The notes: a model not told the origin generated them from the sequence alone. A stretch of 64,000 nucleotides of DNA from Myroides sp. NP-2 (GCF_014145665.1 NZ_JACHTD010000006.1:1-64000), one strand, 5' to 3'. Positions 28,092 to 38,196 are shown, numbered from the stretch's first letter. Translations and numbers: made by a program.

Positions 28092-28382
28092 TTAGATATT
28101 TGAATAAAAGTCTATATTATCTCCTTCTTTCAATTCAACTATTGCTTTTTTGAAAGCATTAGTTTTAGCGTTAATCATACCGCTTTTTGTATACTTAACA
28201 GAACGCTTAGCACCATAGTTCATAGTATTCACGTTAACAACACTAACACCATAAGTAGCTTCTACCGCTTTTTTGATCTCAATTTTGTTTGCTTTTCTAT
28301 CAACTACGAAACCATAACGACCAAAAACTTCGCCGTCTTTTGTTACTTTTTCTGTAATTATAGGCTTAATTAAAACACTCAT
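28092..28382 (-). CDS. rplW: 50S ribosomal protein L23
   Basis: Tunnel-exit protein uL23 of 96 residues, the main docking site of trigger factor and SRP. It has the family core MSVLIKPIITEKVTKDGEVFGRYGFVVDRKANKIEIKKAVEATYGVSVVNVNTMNYGAKRS. It lies 7 bases after rplD and 6 bases before rplB. Confidence 0.98.
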   Translation of the reverse strand: MSVLIKPIITEKVTKDGEVFGRYGFVVDRKANKIEIKKAVEATYGVSVVNVNTMNYGAKRSVKYTKSGMINAKTNAFKKAIVELKEGDNIDFYSNI

Positions 28383-28389
28383 GTTCCTA

Positions 28390-29019
28390 TTATTTGCTTA
28401 AATTTTCAACAATTCCAGCCACAGATCCCTCTGTCAAGACTAAGCTTCCCGCATTTAAAATAGCGTAAGTACTTAATTCTGAGTTAGTTACAACAGCAGC
28501 CTTCTCTAAATTGCGTGATGACAAATATACATTTTTATTTGATTCACCCAACACAAATAGAGATTTTTTATTTTCTAACCCTAAAGCTTTCAATACACTA
28601 ATGAAATTCTTAGTACTTGGAGCTTCGAAGTTGAAGTTTTCTAAAACGATTAAGTTCTCTTCGCGAACCTTAATTGAAAACGCCGATTTTCTTGCCAAGC
28701 GTTTTAAGTTCTTATTCAATTTGAAAGAGTAGTTTCTTGGTCTTGGTCCGAAGATTCTTCCTCCTCCTCTGAATACTGGTGACTTGATGCTACCTGCTCT
28801 CGCCGTTCCAGTTCCTTTTTGTTTTTTAATCTTGCGTGTACTTCCTGCAATCTCAGCTCTTTCTTTTGCTTTGTGCGTACCTTGTCTTTGATTTGCTAAA
28901 TATTGTTTAACATCAAGATATACTGCATGATTGTTTGGCTCAATACCGAATACTGAATCTAAAAGTTCAACTTTTCTACCAGTATCTTTCCCTGTAATAT
29001 CTAAAACTTTTACTTCCAT
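28390..29019 (-). CDS. rplD: 50S ribosomal protein L4
   Basis: Exit-tunnel protein uL4 of 209 residues. The extended tunnel loop is visible ([58 protein letters not shown]). In E. coli L4 is the S10-operon repressor. Its start codon overlaps the rplC stop (TAATG), which implies coupling. The hairpin between rpsJ and rplC is a possible site for L4 or L3 feedback, although nothing in the sequence proves this. Confidence 0.97.
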   Translation of the reverse strand: MEVKVLDITGKDTGRKVELLDSVFGIEPNNHAVYLDVKQYLANQRQGTHKAKERAEIAGSTRKIKKQKGTGTARAGSIKSPVFRGGGRIFGPRPRNYSFKLNKNLKRLARKSAFSIKVREENLIVLENFNFEAPSTKNFISVLKALGLENKKSLFVLGESNKNVYLSSRNLEKAAVVTNSELSTYAILNAGSLVLTEGSVAGIVENLSK

Positions 29020-29636
29020 TACTTCTGAATGATTACATAAGAGTTTTTGTGTCCTGGAATAGCTCCTTTAACCACAAGTAAGTTCTTTTCAGCAACTACT
29101 TTTAAAACTCTTAGATTTTGTACTGTTACATTTTCTCCTCCAGTTCTTCCTGCCATGCGCATTCCTTTGAATACTCGAGATGGATAAGAAGAAGCTCCCA
29201 CAGAACCTGGTGCTCTTAAACGATTTTTTTGACCGTGAGTAACTTGACCTACTCCACCAAATCCATGACGTTTAACAACTCCTTGGAAACCTTTTCCTTT
29301 AGATACACCTTGAACGTCTACATACTCTCCTTCTATGAACAAATCAACTGTGATAACATCACCTAATTTGTGCTCTCCTTCGAATTCTTTGATCTCAACG
29401 ACTTTTCTTTTAGCAGATGTTCCCGCTTTTTTAAAGTGACCTAACTCAGCTTTAGTAGCGTGTTTATCTGTCTTGTCATCGAAACCAAGTTGTAACGCTT
29501 CATACCCGTCAACCTCATTGGTTCTGACTTGGGTAACGACACATGGACCAACTTCGATTACTGTACATGGAATGTTTTTTCCATTTTCGTCGAAAATACT
29601 AGTCATGCCGATTTTTTTACCAATTAACCCAGACAT
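29019..29636 (-). CDS. rplC: 50S ribosomal protein L3
   Basis: Large-subunit assembly-initiator protein uL3 of 205 residues. It begins [39 protein letters not shown] and has the signature [51 protein letters not shown]. The 113-base gap to rpsJ upstream is the largest in the block and holds a long imperfect hairpin. It overlaps rplD by one base. Confidence 0.98.
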   Translation of the reverse strand: MSGLIGKKIGMTSIFDENGKNIPCTVIEVGPCVVTQVRTNEVDGYEALQLGFDDKTDKHATKAELGHFKKAGTSAKRKVVEIKEFEGEHKLGDVITVDLFIEGEYVDVQGVSKGKGFQGVVKRHGFGGVGQVTHGQKNRLRAPGSVGASSYPSRVFKGMRMAGRTGGENVTVQNLRVLKVVAEKNLLVVKGAIPGHKNSYVIIQK

Positions 29637-29670
29637 AAATATTTAATTAAATTATTTAAACTTATTTAAA

Positions 29671-29715
29671 AGAATTAAGCATTAGAGCCTTGACAGCTCT
29701 AATACTCAATCCCTA
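29671..29715 (-). promoter_or_regulatory. Long imperfect hairpin between rpsJ and rplC
   Basis: An 11-bp core (AGTATTAGAGC with GCTCTAATGCT, one G-U pair) has a 7-base loop at 29689-29695. It extends outwards with AT and G-U pairs to about 16 bp. On the mRNA strand it is followed by TTCTTTTAAAT, a weak U-tract. This is a candidate attenuator, processing site or ribosomal-protein-binding leader. Confidence 0.55.
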
Positions 29716-29749
29716 CTCTTTATTTTTTATTTGAAATTGCGTTGAATGA

Positions 29750-30055
29750 TCACACTTTAATCTCAACTTCTACACCGCTTGGTAACTCTAATTTCATTAA
29801 AGCATCAATTGTTTTAGAAGAAGATGAATAAATATCTAACAATCTTTTGTATGAACTAACTTCAAATTGTTCTCTTGCTTTTTTGTTTACGTGTGGTGAA
29901 CGTAAAACAGTAAAGATTTTTTTATGAGTTGGTAACGGAATTGGACCTGTTACTACTGCACCTGTACTTTTTACAGTTTTTACGATTTTCTCCGCTGATT
30001 TATCAACCAACATATGATCGTAAGATTTTAATTTTATTCTGATTTTTTGACTCAT
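29750..30055 (-). CDS. rpsJ: 30S ribosomal protein S10
   Basis: Head protein uS10 (NusE) of 101 residues, also part of the transcription antitermination complex with NusB. It begins [45 protein letters not shown]. It lies 11 bases after fusA. The E. coli arrangement has tufA and a separate S10 promoter with a leader here; neither is present. Confidence 0.98.
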   Translation of the reverse strand: MSQKIRIKLKSYDHMLVDKSAEKIVKTVKSTGAVVTGPIPLPTHKKIFTVLRSPHVNKKAREQFEVSSYKRLLDIYSSSSKTIDALMKLELPSGVEVEIKV

Positions 30056-30066
30056 TTTCTCGAAAA

Positions 30067-32202
30067 TTAAGCGTTTCCTTTTGCTTTAGTGATTACAGCT
30101 TCTGAAATGTTTGATGGTGTTTCAGCGTAGTGAGAGAACTCCATTGTAGAAGTAGCTCTACCTGATGATAATGTTCTCAATGTAGTTACATATCCGAACA
30201 TTTCTGATAATGGCACAGAAGCTTTAACCACTTTTGCTCCATTTCTATCATCCATGCTGTTGATTTGTCCACGACGACGGTTCAAATCCCCAACGATATC
30301 ACCCATGTTTTCTTCAGGAGTCAATACCTCTAACTTCATGATAGGCTCAAGAATTACAGCACCAGCAGCTTTAGCAGCCGCTTTGTAACCCATTTTCGCT
30401 GCTAATTCGAACGATAAAGCATCCGAGTCAACCGCGTGGTAAGAACCATCTGTTAAAGTTACTTTCATCGAATCCATTTCGAAACCTGCTAAAGGCCCTT
30501 GTTTCATCGCTTCTTTGAATCCTTTTTCTACAGAAGGAATATATTCTTTTGGTACGTTTCCTCCTTTTACCTCATTTACGAATTGTAATCCAACGAATGG
30601 TTTTCCATCCACGTCGTCAGCAGGTCCAATTGTAAACACGATATCCGCGAATTTACCACGTCCACCTGATTGTTTTTTGTAAGACTCTCTGTGGTTTGCA
30701 ACACGAGTAAGCGTTTCTTTGTACTCAACTTGAGGCTCCCCTTGGTTCACTTCAACTTTGAATTCACGTCTCATACGGTCGATTAATACATCTAAGTGCA
30801 ACTCTCCCATACCAGAGATTACTGTTTGTCCAGAAGCTTTATCTGTTTTCACAGTAAACGTAGGATCCTCTTCAGATAATTTAGCTAAAGCAGTACCCAT
30901 TTTATCCATATCCGCTTTTGTTTTTGGTTCAATAGCGATACCGATAACTGGATCAGGGAAATCCATACTTTCTAATACGATAGGATGTTTTTCATCACAT
31001 AATGTATCCCCTGTTTTGATATCTTTAAATCCAACAGCAGCTCCAATATCTCCAGCCTCAATATATTCGATTGGATTTTGTTTGTTTGCGTGCATTTGGT
31101 AGATACGAGAAATACGCTCTTTGTTTCCTGAACGTGTGTTCAATACGTAAGAACCAGCATCTAAGTGTCCTGAATAAGCTCTAAAGAAAGCTAAACGTCC
31201 TACGAAAGGATCTGTAGCGATTTTAAATGCTAATGCAGCAAACGGCTCAGCAACTGATGGTTTACGAACAACTGGCTCTTCAGTATCAGGATTTGTTCCT
31301 TCGATAGCTTCCTTATCCATTGGAGAAGGTAAGTAACGACAAACAGCATCCAACATAAACTGAACCCCTTTGTTTTTGAAAGATGAACCACAAGACATTG
31401 GGATGATGCTCATATCTAATGTAGCAGCACGTAATGCTCTATGGATTTCGTCCTCAGTGATTGAGTTCTCATCTTCCATATATTTTTCAAGTAGATTCTC
31501 GTCATAAGCCGCGATCTCCTCGATTAATTGACCTCTGTATTGTTTAACATCGTCAACCATATCTGCAGGAATCTCAACTACGTCAAAAGTAGAACCATGA
31601 TTTTCATCATGCCATACGATTGCGCGGTTTTTCACTAAGTCAACGATACCTTTGAAATCTGCTTCATCACCAATTGGTAATACGATTGGCACAGCGTTTG
31701 ATTTCAACATATCTTTAACTTGCTGACATACTGCTAAGAAGTTAGCTCCTTGACGGTCCATTTTATTAACGAACCCCATACGAGGAACTTTATAGTTATC
31801 AGCTAATCTCCAGTTAGTTTCAGATTGTGGCTCAACACCATCAACTGCACTAAATAAGAATACTAATCCATCTAATACACGTAAAGAACGGTTCACCTCT
31901 ACTGTAAAGTCAACGTGACCCGGAGTATCAATAATATTGAAGTGGTACTCCATAGACTCAGCTATCTTCTCACCTTGTTTAGTTGGGAAATTCCAAGTAC
32001 AAGTAGTCGCTGCTGAAGTAATAGTAATACCTCTTTCCGCCTCTTGCTCCATCCAGTCCATTGTAGAAGATCCTTCGTGAGTCTCTCCCATTTTGTGGTT
32101 TTTACCTGTGTAGAACAAAATACGTTCTGTAGTAGTTGTTTTACCAGCATCGATGTGAGCAGCGATACCAATATTTCTTGTATATTTTAAATCTCTTGCC
32201 AT
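30067..32202 (-). CDS. fusA: Elongation factor G
   Basis: Translocase GTPase EF-G, 711 residues. The G domain begins with the P-loop [14 protein letters not shown] (about residues 14-27), then [11 protein letters not shown] (switch I end), [10 protein letters not shown] (G3) and NKMDRQGA (G4). Domains II-V follow, with domain IV segment [15 protein letters not shown] in place. It lies between rpsG and rpsJ in the str operon order. No tuf gene follows. It is the full canonical factor, not a tetracycline-protection paralogue, as position and motif context show. Confidence 0.98.
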   Translation of the reverse strand: MARDLKYTRNIGIAAHIDAGKTTTTERILFYTGKNHKMGETHEGSSTMDWMEQEAERGITITSAATTCTWNFPTKQGEKIAESMEYHFNIIDTPGHVDFTVEVNRSLRVLDGLVFLFSAVDGVEPQSETNWRLADNYKVPRMGFVNKMDRQGANFLAVCQQVKDMLKSNAVPIVLPIGDEADFKGIVDLVKNRAIVWHDENHGSTFDVVEIPADMVDDVKQYRGQLIEEIAAYDENLLEKYMEDENSITEDEIHRALRAATLDMSIIPMSCGSSFKNKGVQFMLDAVCRYLPSPMDKEAIEGTNPDTEEPVVRKPSVAEPFAALAFKIATDPFVGRLAFFRAYSGHLDAGSYVLNTRSGNKERISRIYQMHANKQNPIEYIEAGDIGAAVGFKDIKTGDTLCDEKHPIVLESMDFPDPVIGIAIEPKTKADMDKMGTALAKLSEEDPTFTVKTDKASGQTVISGMGELHLDVLIDRMRREFKVEVNQGEPQVEYKETLTRVANHRESYKKQSGGRGKFADIVFTIGPADDVDGKPFVGLQFVNEVKGGNVPKEYIPSVEKGFKEAMKQGPLAGFEMDSMKVTLTDGSYHAVDSDALSFELAAKMGYKAAAKAAGAVILEPIMKLEVLTPEENMGDIVGDLNRRRGQINSMDDRNGAKVVKASVPLSEMFGYVTTLRTLSSGRATSTMEFSHYAETPSNISEAVITKAKGNA

Positions 32203-32223
32203 TGTATAAGTTTTCTGTAGGGA

Positions 32224-32700
32224 TTAAAATCTAAAGTGAGAGAACGCTTTATTAGCCTCAGCCATTTTGTGCGTATCCATTCTCTTTTTAACTGCAGCAC
32301 CTTCTTCTTTAGCAGCAGCTAAAATTTCAGAAGCTAATCTTGCAGCCATAGATTTCTCATTTCTTCTTCTCGCATACAAAATCATCCATTTCATTGCCAT
32401 AGAAATTTTTCTATCTGGACGAATTTGCATAGGAATTTGGAATGTAGCCCCTCCAACACGACGAGAGCGAACTTCTACGTGTGGCATAACGTTAGTTAAC
32501 GCCTCTTTCCAAATTTCTAATGAAGTTTTCTCCTCATCTTGTTTCTTCTCTTCAACGATTGCTAAAGCATCATAAAATACTTTAAAAGCCGTAGACTTCT
32601 TACCATCCCACATTAAGTTATTCACAAAACGCGTCACTAATTGATCATTAAATTTCGGATCTGGTAAAAGAGGTCTCTTTTTCGCCTGTCTTTTTCTCAT
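32224..32700 (-). CDS. rpsG: 30S ribosomal protein S7
   Basis: 16S 3'-domain assembly initiator uS7, 158 residues. It begins [41 protein letters not shown] and ends AFSHFRF, with the beta-hairpin [25 protein letters not shown]. It lies 25 bases after rpsL and 21 bases before fusA. In E. coli S7 represses the str operon at the rpsL-rpsG gap, which is short here. Confidence 0.98.
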   Translation of the reverse strand: MRKRQAKKRPLLPDPKFNDQLVTRFVNNLMWDGKKSTAFKVFYDALAIVEEKKQDEEKTSLEIWKEALTNVMPHVEVRSRRVGGATFQIPMQIRPDRKISMAMKWMILYARRRNEKSMAARLASEILAAAKEEGAAVKKRMDTHKMAEANKAFSHFRF

Positions 32701-32725
32701 GTCTTTTTCTTAAACGTTTAAACGA

Positions 32726-33106
32726 TTATTTTTTGTCTTTAGGGCGTTTTGCACCATATTTAGATCTTCTTTGTGTTCTACCGTTTACTCCAGCAGTATC
32801 CAAAGCTCCACGTACGATGTGGTATCTAACACCTGGCAAATCTTTTACCCTTCCTCCTCTAACTAATACTATCGAGTGCTCTTGTAAATTGTGTCCTTCT
32901 CCTGGGATGTAAGCGTTTACTTCATTACCATTTGTCAAACGTACCCTTGCAACTTTACGCATTGCAGAGTTAGGTTTTTTAGGTGTAGTAGTATAAACAC
33001 GCGTACAAACTCCTCTTCTTTGAGGACAAGAATCCAAAGCAACCGATTTACTCTTCTTAGTTAATTGGGTTCTCCCTGTTCTTACTAATTGTTGAATTGT
33101 TGGCAT
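32726..33106 (-). CDS. rpsL: 30S ribosomal protein S12
   Basis: Decoding-centre protein uS12 of 126 residues, first gene of the 32-gene block. It carries [17 protein letters not shown] and [32 protein letters not shown]. The lysine in TPKKPNS, where streptomycin-resistance changes occur, is the wild-type residue. The leader is about 47 bases from the predicted start near 33153 and contains a small C4/G4 hairpin. Confidence 0.98.
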   Translation of the reverse strand: MPTIQQLVRTGRTQLTKKSKSVALDSCPQRRGVCTRVYTTTPKKPNSAMRKVARVRLTNGNEVNAYIPGEGHNLQEHSIVLVRGGRVKDLPGVRYHIVRGALDTAGVNGRTQRRSKYGAKRPKDKK

Positions 33107-33139
33107 AATGTTTATTAATAATTTCTACAATATATTATT

Positions 33140-33156
33140 CCCCACTATATACGGGG
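33140..33156 (-). promoter_or_regulatory. Small hairpin near the 5' end of the rpsL transcript
   Basis: The CCCC and GGGG arms with a 9-base loop lie at or just after the predicted transcription start, where they could stabilise the message or act in control. Confidence 0.4.
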
Positions 33157-33159
33157 TTG

Positions 33160-33190
33160 CAAATGTAGAAAGTTTTTTTCTTTTATCAAA
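33160..33190 (-). promoter_or_regulatory. Main promoter of the str-S10-spc-alpha block
   Basis: On the minus strand, TTTG (33187-33190), a 19-base spacer and TACATTTG (33160-33167) match the flavobacterial consensus perfectly. The predicted start is near 33153. Confidence 0.85.
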
Positions 33191-33289
33191 AGACAATCTA
33201 TTAATTTTCAAGTAATTTATTTATTTTATTCTTTAAGTCTCAGCTTCTTACTTTTTTTATTTTACTTTACACCTAAATATATAGTCAAG

Positions 33290-34951
33290 GTGCCTAAGTT
33301 AATTCTCTCTCTTTTTTTGTGTTGCTTGCTAGGATTTACTAGCTATGGACAAGATGTGCTATTGACCCTTGAAATAACAGCTACCCAAGAAAAAGAGCGC
33401 GAATTGCTACACGCCTTGGCGTATGAAAAAAAACATTCGGATTTACAATCTGTCAATCAAGCAGTTGCTCAAATTGATCAACTGTTACAACAAAAAGGAT
33501 ATCTTTCCTTCACTAAAAAGAAGGAACAACAAGATCTTCACATTACTTATCACTATACACTAGGTGATCCTATTCGCCAAGTGATCCTATCGAACAATCT
33601 ACTCTCTGCTTCGATTCAACAACAACTCAATTTTACGCGAGACAGTCTTGTTCTCGATTTTGAAGCGTTGTCTCCTCACTTACAACAATACACCAAACAA
33701 TTGGATCAGCATGGCTTGGGAATGTCAACCTTACAGTTACTCAATCACAACATAAGCAACGCTATTTTATACTGTGATTTAAAAATTGACCTTACCAACA
33801 GTCGCCAACTGGATCAGATCGCCATAAAAAGCACCACCAAGGTTCCTGAACACATTATTCGACAGGTGACCAAGCGCTACCTCAACAAACCATATAGTGA
33901 CCAACTTGTCTCTGCCCTTTCACAAACCGTGAGTGAGCTCGACTTTTTGAAGTCCTATAAAACACCAGAAACCTTGTTTACGGATGATGCAACTACCTTA
34001 TATCTATATGTAGACAAAGCCAACACCAATTCTTTTGATGGTTTTATGGGGTTTAGCACAGATGAAGAGGACAAATTCACCATGGCAGGCTATCTTGATT
34101 TAGCACTACACAATGTACTAAACAAAGGTGAGTCCATCGCCTTGTACTGGCGCAGTGATGCAAACAAACAAACGCAATTTGACTTCAAAACCTCTTTTGT
34201 ATACCTTTTTAATACTCCTTTGAATGTAAGCGGTCAGCTCAATATTCAAAAACAAGATACGATTTACCAAAACACTAAACTTGGTCTACAACTGGGCTAT
34301 GCCATCCGATACAACCAAAACCTCAAGTTGGGCTATCAAAGCACCTCTTCTACTACCAACAGTGTATTACCTTCGATGGAAAATTTTGACAGCACCTTTT
34401 TTACGCTAAACTATACATTAACAAAAAAACGAGCGAATCTTCCTCTATTTCCTATCAATTATACTTTAGATGCATTGGTTGGCACAGGAAACCGAACAAC
34501 AGAGGATTCTAAGCAAGCACAATACATCGTACAAGTTCACGCCAATAAGAATATTGAGCTAGCTCCCAAGCATTACTTTTATATCAATTGGACCTATTAC
34601 GCGTTGTTCAGCAAAGACTATCTGATTAACGAATTATATCGCTTTGGTGGAAGTCAGTCCTTACGCGGATTTCAGGAAAACAGTTTACTGGCCAATCAGC
34701 TGAATTTAATTAATACGGAATATCGCTTTTTAGTACATCCCAGCCTGTACTTGCACACGCTTTTTGATTATGCCATTCAAACCTATAAACCCTTGGAACA
34801 AAAGAACACCTTATATAGTATAGGTATGGGACTAGGTTTTATAACAGCCTCGAGTTACTTTAATCTATCTTTTGCCAACGGCAAACAACCGGGTATTCCA
34901 TTTTCTTTTGACAATACAACCATTCACATCGGCTTCAAAACGTTGTTCTAA
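33290..34951 (+). CDS. Outer-membrane Omp85/BamA-type protein
   Basis: Exported 553-residue protein. The signal peptide (MPKLILSLFLCCLLGFTSYGQ) uses a GTG start, and no ATG gives a signal. Residues ~80-240 contain POTRA-like repeats. The C-terminal ~310 residues are a 16-strand barrel of the Omp85 superfamily, marked by FGGSQSLRGFQENSL (about 450-464), NTEYRF and a terminal aromatic residue. Its size is between that of TamA and BamA, and no TamB, surface-secretion partner or lipoprotein lies next to it. It may be a general assembly factor or a transporter; the substrate is not inferable. Confidence 0.8.
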   Translation: MPKLILSLFLCCLLGFTSYGQDVLLTLEITATQEKERELLHALAYEKKHSDLQSVNQAVAQIDQLLQQKGYLSFTKKKEQQDLHITYHYTLGDPIRQVILSNNLLSASIQQQLNFTRDSLVLDFEALSPHLQQYTKQLDQHGLGMSTLQLLNHNISNAILYCDLKIDLTNSRQLDQIAIKSTTKVPEHIIRQVTKRYLNKPYSDQLVSALSQTVSELDFLKSYKTPETLFTDDATTLYLYVDKANTNSFDGFMGFSTDEEDKFTMAGYLDLALHNVLNKGESIALYWRSDANKQTQFDFKTSFVYLFNTPLNVSGQLNIQKQDTIYQNTKLGLQLGYAIRYNQNLKLGYQSTSSTTNSVLPSMENFDSTFFTLNYTLTKKRANLPLFPINYTLDALVGTGNRTTEDSKQAQYIVQVHANKNIELAPKHYFYINWTYYALFSKDYLINELYRFGGSQSLRGFQENSLLANQLNLINTEYRFLVHPSLYLHTLFDYAIQTYKPLEQKNTLYSIGMGLGFITASSYFNLSFANGKQPGIPFSFDNTTIHIGFKTLF

Positions 34952-35046
34952 TTTTATCTTTTAAGTTGGCTACTACCATTGCAACATCGGAAGACAAAAG
35001 TTTAGCGCTACTGCAAAAAACATCTAACGCATAATAAAAATATAAC

Positions 35047-35054
35047 TACCTTTG
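35047..35054 (+). promoter_or_regulatory. -7 element immediately before rlmB
   Basis: TACCTTTG ends 4 bases before the rlmB ATG. If used, the transcript would start at or very near the start codon and be almost leaderless. No -33 box is clear. Confidence 0.45.
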
Positions 35055-35058
35055 CGCC

Positions 35059-35793
35059 ATGGATCAGGAGAATCAAATTTTTGGTATTCGCGCGATAATC
35101 GAAGCCATTGAAGCAGGTAAAGATATAGATAAGGTATTCTTACAAAAGGATGCACAAGGTGAATTAATGAATGAGTTAATCAAAACACTAAAGAGAAACA
35201 ACATTAACTTCTCTTATGTGCCAATTGAAAAGCTCAATCGCTTGACAAAGAAAAATCACCAAGGAGCTATTGGTAGCATTGCACCTATTACATTTATCTC
35301 ATTAGAGGAGTTGGTTGAAACTACCTTAGAGAAGAAAGAGAAGCCTCTTTTTGTTGTGTTAGACCAATTATCTGATGCGCGTAATTTTGGCGCAATCATC
35401 CGCACGGCAGTTTGTTGTGGGGCAGACGGAATTATTATTTCTAAAAATGGTGCTGCTCCTGTAAATGGGGATACCATCAAAACTTCTGCTGGTGCTGTTT
35501 TCAATATTCCTATTTGTAAGGTAGACCACATCAAAGATGCTGTTTTCTATTTGCAAGGTTCTGGCGTATTAACGTTAGGTGCTACTGAAAAAGCAGAAAA
35601 GGAGATCTACGATGTTGACCTCAACGTTCCAATGGCTATCATTATGGGTAGCGAAGATAGAGGAATCAATCCTTCCGTTTTAAAGATCATTGATGAAAAA
35701 GCAAAACTACCTATGTTCAGCACCATCGATTCGTTAAACGTATCGGTTGCATGTGGCGCTTTTCTATACGAAATCATTAGACAGAGACGATAG
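35059..35793 (+). CDS. rlmB: 23S rRNA (guanosine-2'-O-)-methyltransferase RlmB
   Basis: SpoU/TrmH-family (SPOUT) methyltransferase of 244 residues, expected to methylate the 2'-O of G2251 in 23S rRNA. It has an N-terminal substrate-binding domain (about 1-75, IFGIRAIIEAIEAGKDIDKVFLQK). The three knot motifs follow: DARNFGAIIRTA, IIMGSEDRGI and SLNVSVACGAFLYE. TrmH-type tRNA activity is the alternative, but the N-terminal domain favours RlmB. It is a single gene ending on the palindromic terminator at 35898. Confidence 0.92.
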   Translation: MDQENQIFGIRAIIEAIEAGKDIDKVFLQKDAQGELMNELIKTLKRNNINFSYVPIEKLNRLTKKNHQGAIGSIAPITFISLEELVETTLEKKEKPLFVVLDQLSDARNFGAIIRTAVCCGADGIIISKNGAAPVNGDTIKTSAGAVFNIPICKVDHIKDAVFYLQGSGVLTLGATEKAEKEIYDVDLNVPMAIIMGSEDRGINPSVLKIIDEKAKLPMFSTIDSLNVSVACGAFLYEIIRQRR

Positions 35794-35897
35794 TTGGATA
35801 GGCAAATATCCAAACGAAGGAAAGGTAGATCGAAATACCAAAACAACTAGGAATTAGTTGACTCTATTTAAAAGTAGAAGCGTACGCTTTCAACAAT

Positions 35898-35937
35898 AAA
35901 AAAGGAAAGGATTGCCATGGCAATCCTTTCCTTTTTT
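35898..35937. terminator. Bidirectional terminator, perfect 40-base palindrome
   Basis: Two 20-base arms meet at CCATGG with no spacer, with A-run and T-run ends. It can terminate both rlmB and the rhomboid gene. Confidence 0.92.
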
Positions 35938-35944
35938 AGTTGAG

Positions 35945-36736
35945 CTAATTTTCACTCGCAAAATAAGTGCTGCTATCCCCATTTTCCTTTATGTCACTTC
36001 TCTTATATAGTATAGGCAATGTTTTTCGATAGGGATTTTTCAAAGCTTCAGCTTGGCGTACTTCTTTGGGGATGATCACAAAATTGCCCTCCGCATCAAA
36101 GCACTGCATAAAGGGATCGTTGCTTTCATTATAATCGGGTGACTGCCATTCGTATTTGTATACCTTCTCTGCATATACAGGTGATTTTAATACGAAAGAC
36201 AACAGCATACCCGTGATAAATCCACTGAGGTGACCTTCCCAAGAAATACCTTCTTCAATATCGGGAAACACGTACCAAATCATACTGCCGTAAAGCATCA
36301 CAATCAGAAGAGACAATGCGACTAAGCGGAAATACTTGGTTTGTATTCCCTTGAAGAACATATAGCTCACCAGCACATAAATCAATCCACTTGCTCCAAT
36401 GTGATAGCTTTCTCTTGCGATCAACCAAGTACCTAATCCGGATAAAAGGATTCCCCATCCCAAGATTTGCCACACTTGTTTTTTGTAAAAGAATTGAACG
36501 AGCAACAGCAAGACAAATAGGGCGACGGAATTGTTGTAAATATGTTTGAGTCCTCCGTGAATAAAAGGGCTGAAAATGATCCCCCTCAATCCTTTTAGAG
36601 TGCGAGGATATACTCCATATTGGTACAATTGTAAGTAGTCTTTCCAATCCAACCAATACACCGTCCAAATCAACATTAGAAATAAGACGGGCAGTATGAT
36701 TAAATCGGCAGTGATGACAAGTTGTTTCTCTTTCAT
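35945..36736 (-). CDS. Rhomboid family intramembrane serine protease
   Basis: Polytopic membrane protease of 263 residues with about six helices. The catalytic serine is Ser116 in GASG and the partner His169 in WEGHLSG. The HIYNNSVALF segment (65-74) matches the conserved HxxxN region of helix 2 (His65, Asn69). The last 80 residues are a soluble cytoplasmic tail. Substrates are unknown. It is a single gene, convergent with rlmB and sharing its terminator. Confidence 0.9.
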   Translation of the reverse strand: MKEKQLVITADLIILPVLFLMLIWTVYWLDWKDYLQLYQYGVYPRTLKGLRGIIFSPFIHGGLKHIYNNSVALFVLLLLVQFFYKKQVWQILGWGILLSGLGTWLIARESYHIGASGLIYVLVSYMFFKGIQTKYFRLVALSLLIVMLYGSMIWYVFPDIEEGISWEGHLSGFITGMLLSFVLKSPVYAEKVYKYEWQSPDYNESNDPFMQCFDAEGNFVIIPKEVRQAEALKNPYRKTLPILYKRSDIKENGDSSTYFASEN

Positions 36737-36858
36737 TTGATCCTGTTGAATGCTAGGTAAAACATAAAGATATAAAATAGTGTTTCAATTCAGCTAGATA
36801 AAGCAAAGAGAATGTATACAATTTTAAACGACTTCTTTTTATATGAGATTATAGATTG

Positions 36859-36866
36859 TATTTTTG
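36859..36866 (+). promoter_or_regulatory. -7 element of rarA
   Basis: TATTTTTG lies 22 bases before the rarA ATG and matches TAnnTTTG. Confidence 0.45.
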
Positions 36867-36888
36867 TATTTCTCAAAATCACAATGTC

Positions 36889-38166
36889 ATGGATGCACCA
36901 TTAGCAGAACGAGTACGACCGCAGACCTTAGCTGACTATGTCAGTCAAGCACACTTAGTGGGGGAAAAAGGAATCTTAACAAAGCAATTGCAAACGGGTT
37001 TTATTCCTTCTTTGCTTTTTTGGGGACCTCCAGGCACGGGCAAAACGACATTGGCTGAAATCTTAGCTAAAGAGAGTCAACGTCCTTTTTACGTTTTGAG
37101 TGCGATCAACTCGGGGGTAAAAGACGTCCGTGAGGTGATTGACAAAGCGAAATCGAATCACGGTTTATTTACGGCTCGCAATCCGATTTTGTTTATAGAC
37201 GAGATTCATCGCTTTAGCAAATCCCAACAAGATTCGCTTTTAGCGGCGGTTGAACGCGGCTGGATAACTTTAATTGGCGCAACAACAGAAAACCCTAGTT
37301 TTGAAGTTATTCCTGCCTTGCTTTCGCGCTGTCAGGTTTATACGTTAAACGCTTTTACCAAAGAGGATTTACGCGCACTGCTAGACCGCGCTATCGCTAA
37401 GGATTCTTTTCTAAAATCCAAACGCATCGACCTACAGGAAACCGAAGCACTTTTTCGTGTATCGGGAGGAGATGGACGAAAGCTCCTCAACACCTTTGAA
37501 CTGATTGTCAATGCAACAACGGGTGATGATATAGTGGTCACCAATGACTATGTAATGCAAATTGTTCAGAAAAATACGGTTCTTTATGACAAAACGGGAG
37601 AACAGCATTACGACATTGTCTCAGCATTCATTAAATCCATCCGTGGCAGTGACCCCAATGGGGCTGTATATTGGTTGGCCCGTATGATTGAAGGAGGGGA
37701 AGATGTAAAATTTATTGCAAGGCGATTAGTTATTGCAGCTTCTGAAGATATTGGAAACGCTAACCCGACGGCTCTAATCATGGCCACTTCTACCTTTCAG
37801 GCTGTATCTGTTATTGGCTATCCGGAGAGTCGAATTCTCTTGAGCCAATGTGCGATTTACTTAGCCACGTCTCCAAAGAGCAACTCGACCTATATGGCCA
37901 TTGGTCAGGCGCAACAAATGGTAAAGCAAACGGGCGATTTATCGGTTCCCATTCACTTGCGCAATGCGCCGACCAAACTCATGAAGGAATTGGGTTATGG
38001 AGAAGAGTATAAATACTCCCACGACTATCCGAATAATTTTGTCGATCAGGAATTTCTTCCTGCAGAACTTACTGGCACAGTCTTCTATGAGCCTGGACAA
38101 AACAGCCGTGAAAATAGCACGCGTGAGTTCTTAAAAAACAGATGGCAATTCAAATACAACTACTAA
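36889..38166 (+). CDS. rarA: Replication-associated recombination protein A (AAA+ ATPase)
   Basis: Cytoplasmic AAA+ ATPase (RarA/MgsA, WRNIP1 family) acting at stalled replication forks. The 425 residues begin [20 protein letters not shown]. Walker A is GPPGTGKT (46-53) and Walker [10 protein letters not shown] (101-109). The sensor-1 threonine-asparagine is in [11 protein letters not shown], and the C-terminal tetramerisation domain includes [21 protein letters not shown] start 11 codons upstream would overlap the -7 element, so the ATG is preferred. Confidence 0.95.
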   Translation: MDAPLAERVRPQTLADYVSQAHLVGEKGILTKQLQTGFIPSLLFWGPPGTGKTTLAEILAKESQRPFYVLSAINSGVKDVREVIDKAKSNHGLFTARNPILFIDEIHRFSKSQQDSLLAAVERGWITLIGATTENPSFEVIPALLSRCQVYTLNAFTKEDLRALLDRAIAKDSFLKSKRIDLQETEALFRVSGGDGRKLLNTFELIVNATTGDDIVVTNDYVMQIVQKNTVLYDKTGEQHYDIVSAFIKSIRGSDPNGAVYWLARMIEGGEDVKFIARRLVIAASEDIGNANPTALIMATSTFQAVSVIGYPESRILLSQCAIYLATSPKSNSTYMAIGQAQQMVKQTGDLSVPIHLRNAPTKLMKELGYGEEYKYSHDYPNNFVDQEFLPAELTGTVFYEPGQNSRENSTREFLKNRWQFKYNY

Positions 38167-38169
38167 TAC

Positions 38170-38196
38170 AAAAGCCTGCTCTACAGCAGGCTTTTT
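38170..38196 (+). terminator. Terminator of rarA overlapping the end of the nucleotidase gene
   Basis: The hairpin AAGCCTGCT...AGCAGGCTT ends in TTTTT on the plus strand. It covers the last codons of the convergent gene at 38181. Confidence 0.85.

Noticed and set aside
30067..32202. Tetracycline-resistance ribosomal protection protein instead of EF-G
   Set aside because: Position between rpsG and rpsJ and the canonical EF-G sequence throughout identify the housekeeping factor.
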